Positions 16,318 to 17,753 of a stretch of DNA of 17,753 bases are shown in pieces (position 1 is the first letter of the stretch; the number at the start of each line of letters is the position of its first letter). Location: assembly GCA_002746275.1 (NCBI GenBank), contig NVWR01000007.1, forward strand, positions 83,581 through 101,333. The letters run 5' to 3'. Position numbers and translations under genes: made by a program. This stretch comes from Rhodobiaceae bacterium. Its GTDB lineage: Bacteria > Pseudomonadota > Alphaproteobacteria > Parvibaculales > Parvibaculaceae. The notes below the pieces were generated by a model. That model saw only the letters and a list, made by a program, of their open reading frames with translations, ran no database searches and was not told the origin of the DNA.

Positions 16318-17753
16318 ATGAAGGAAAAAGAACTCAGGTTGGCGCTTGTCTGTTACGGCGGGGTTTCACTCGCCGTCTACATGCATGGCGTGACCAAAGA
16401 GTTTCAGAAGCTCGTTCGCGCGTCGTGTTTTTATCACCGGCTGCCGGACCCTGCTGACCGGCAGGATAAAACCTACAATGACATCAATGACGACCCCGAC
16501 CGGGAAACCGATACTGAGGTGGTCTATTTTGACCTGCTGAAGGAGGTCGGCCAGGAACTTGATCTGCGGGTTTTTATCGACGTGATCGCGGGAGCCTCGG
16601 CGGGTGGCATTAATGGCGTCATGCTGGCGCGCGCGCTTGCCCATGATCTGCCTCTAGATGCGCACCGTGAGATGTGGCTTGAAAAAGCCGATATCACTGC
16701 GCTGATGGACGAGAAGGCCATTGCCGGAAAATGGAGCAAGGTATTTTTGCGCCCCTTCTTTTGGGACATAAACGAGCGCTGGCTGAGGCGGATCGCGCCG
16801 GACTTCGAAATGCGGGAGAAGCTTTCCACCTTCCTGCGATCTCGCTGGTTCAAACCGCCTTTCTCGGGACAGTTAATGTCCAACATGCTGATGGACGCCT
16901 GCCAGGCGATGGGGGTCCCCCAATCGCGAAGCGCATCGCTTCTGCCACTGGGCCACAAGCTTGATCTTTTTGTCAGCGTCACGGATTTTTACGGCTTCGA
17001 GCAGACCATTCCCCTGCATGACCCTCCGGTCGTCTCCGAACGTGAGCATCGGCATATCCTCAAGTTCCAGTATTTCAGGCATTCCGACGGGGAAATTGCC
17101 AGTGATTTTGATATGTCCCATGTTCCCGGGCTTGTGTTTGCGGCGCGGGCAACGTCGTCGTTCCCGGGCGCTTTTCCGCCGGTACAAATTAATGAGATCG
17201 ACCGGGTTCTGAACGAGCGAGGAGAAGACTGGCCTCATCGTGAGGATTTCATCGCGCGCAAATTCAAGACCATGATTGATCTGGGTCACAATCCACTGAC
17301 AAGCTCATTTGTCGACGGCAGCGTCTTGAACAACAAACCCTTTGCAGAAGCGGTTGCGGCCCTTGCTGACCGTCCCGCCTACCGCGAAGTCGACCGACGT
17401 GTGATCTATATCGACCCCGACCCGGAAGGGGCCGGCCCAGACCATGGAGGCACCCTCCCCGGATTTTTGCAGACCATCATCGCCTCACTTTCGGATATTC
17501 CGCGCAACGAACCTGTTCGCGACGAGCTTGCAGAAATCAATGTGATCGGACAGCAGGTCCATTTGTATCAGGAGGTCGTGAAAGCAACGCGGCCCCACAT
17601 CCAACTGGCTGTTGAAAAAATACTTGATGGCGACGTGCCCACGCACCCGACCGCCCATCAATTGGCGCAACTTCGTGAAAAGGCCAACACCCATTCGGCC
17701 AAAGATGCGGGCTACGCCTATGACGGCTACATCCAGATCAAAGTGCTCTCCGT
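16318..17753 (+). CDS. Patatin-like phospholipase-related protein (DUF3376-associated type), 3' end off the right edge
   Basis: The reading frame from ATG 16318 is open to the window edge, giving 478 residues. Seen: the oxyanion loop CYGGVSLAVYMHGV at 12-25; the nucleophile elbow GASAGG with S94; and DGSVLNNKPF with D333, the second member of the Ser-Asp dyad (DGS here instead of the more common DGG/DGA). The domain is therefore complete and predicted catalytic, acting as a lipid acyl hydrolase. The long insert between S94 and D333 and the following region match, from memory, the patatin-related family that carries a C-terminal DUF3376. That family is larger than simple patatins, so much of the protein lies outside the window. 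The start has AGG 7 nt upstream. It lies 94 bp after the thioesterase on the same strand. Confidence 0.83.
   Translation, partial: MKEKELRLALVCYGGVSLAVYMHGVTKEFQKLVRASCFYHRLPDPADRQDKTYNDINDDPDRETDTEVVYFDLLKEVGQELDLRVFIDVIAGASAGGINGVMLARALAHDLPLDAHREMWLEKADITALMDEKAIAGKWSKVFLRPFFWDINERWLRRIAPDFEMREKLSTFLRSRWFKPPFSGQLMSNMLMDACQAMGVPQSRSASLLPLGHKLDLFVSVTDFYGFEQTIPLHDPPVVSEREHRHILKFQYFRHSDGEIASDFDMSHVPGLVFAARATSSFPGAFPPVQINEIDRVLNERGEDWPHREDFIARKFKTMIDLGHNPLTSSFVDGSVLNNKPFAEAVAALADRPAYREVDRRVIYIDPDPEGAGPDHGGTLPGFLQTIIASLSDIPRNEPVRDELAEINVIGQQVHLYQEVVKATRPHIQLAVEKILDGDVPTHPTAHQLAQLREKANTHSAKDAGYAYDGYIQIKVLS

Noticed and set aside
1..17753. A mobile element, defence island or new multi-gene system
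   Set aside because: All clear genes are metabolic or housekeeping types with even codon use; no integrase, transposase, toxin-antitoxin or attachment repeats were seen, and the tRNA-Val gene has no integrase or direct repeat beside it.

Overview
The window looks like an ordinary stretch of an alphaproteobacterial chromosome. The evidence is the moderately high GC content and the kinds of genes present: a GluRS-like enzyme next to glutamine-dependent NAD synthetase, class II DAHP synthase, a tRNA-Val with encoded CCA, and CaiB-type and PaaI-type acyl-CoA genes. The genus cannot be fixed from the sequence alone. I see no phage, transposon, CRISPR array or conjugation gene.

Left part (1-5565). 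On the minus strand, nadE reads into a GluRS gene that runs off the left edge, with 8 bp between them. Divergently on the plus strand lie two neighbouring paralogous NADPH-dependent MDR-family reductases, closed by a strong terminator. Next comes a long-form ArsM-like methyltransferase that keeps all three catalytic cysteines of arsenite methyltransferases.

Middle (5597-12069). A perfect bidirectional terminator separates the methyltransferase from the convergent class II DAHP synthase (entry to the shikimate pathway). A glyoxalase-like gene and a TetR regulator are divergent over a 51-bp gap that holds a perfect dyad. The TetR gene and the minus-strand glutathione reductase meet at one shared CTAG. 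Upstream of gor on the same strand are rpiA and a succinate-semialdehyde-dehydrogenase-like gene. Between those two is the most unusual object here: four short hairpin repeats with a 31-33 bp period. Nearly every change between copies keeps base pairing (G-U wobble or a compensatory pair) in the minus-strand transcript but not in the plus-strand one. This suggests a structured RNA element.

Right part (12070-17753). On the plus strand are a DUF2817 zinc-carboxypeptidase-like protein, a phosphoglycolate-phosphatase-like HAD enzyme and tRNA-Val(CAC). A minus-strand class III CoA-transferase is then divergent from a PaaI-type thioesterase, and a patatin-like lipase of the DUF3376-associated type is cut by the right edge.

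Functionally the window is mostly cofactor, redox and central metabolism: NAD synthesis, GSH recycling, pentose phosphate, aromatic synthesis and acyl-CoA handling. Long antisense ORFs over several genes are codon-bias shadows and are not annotated.
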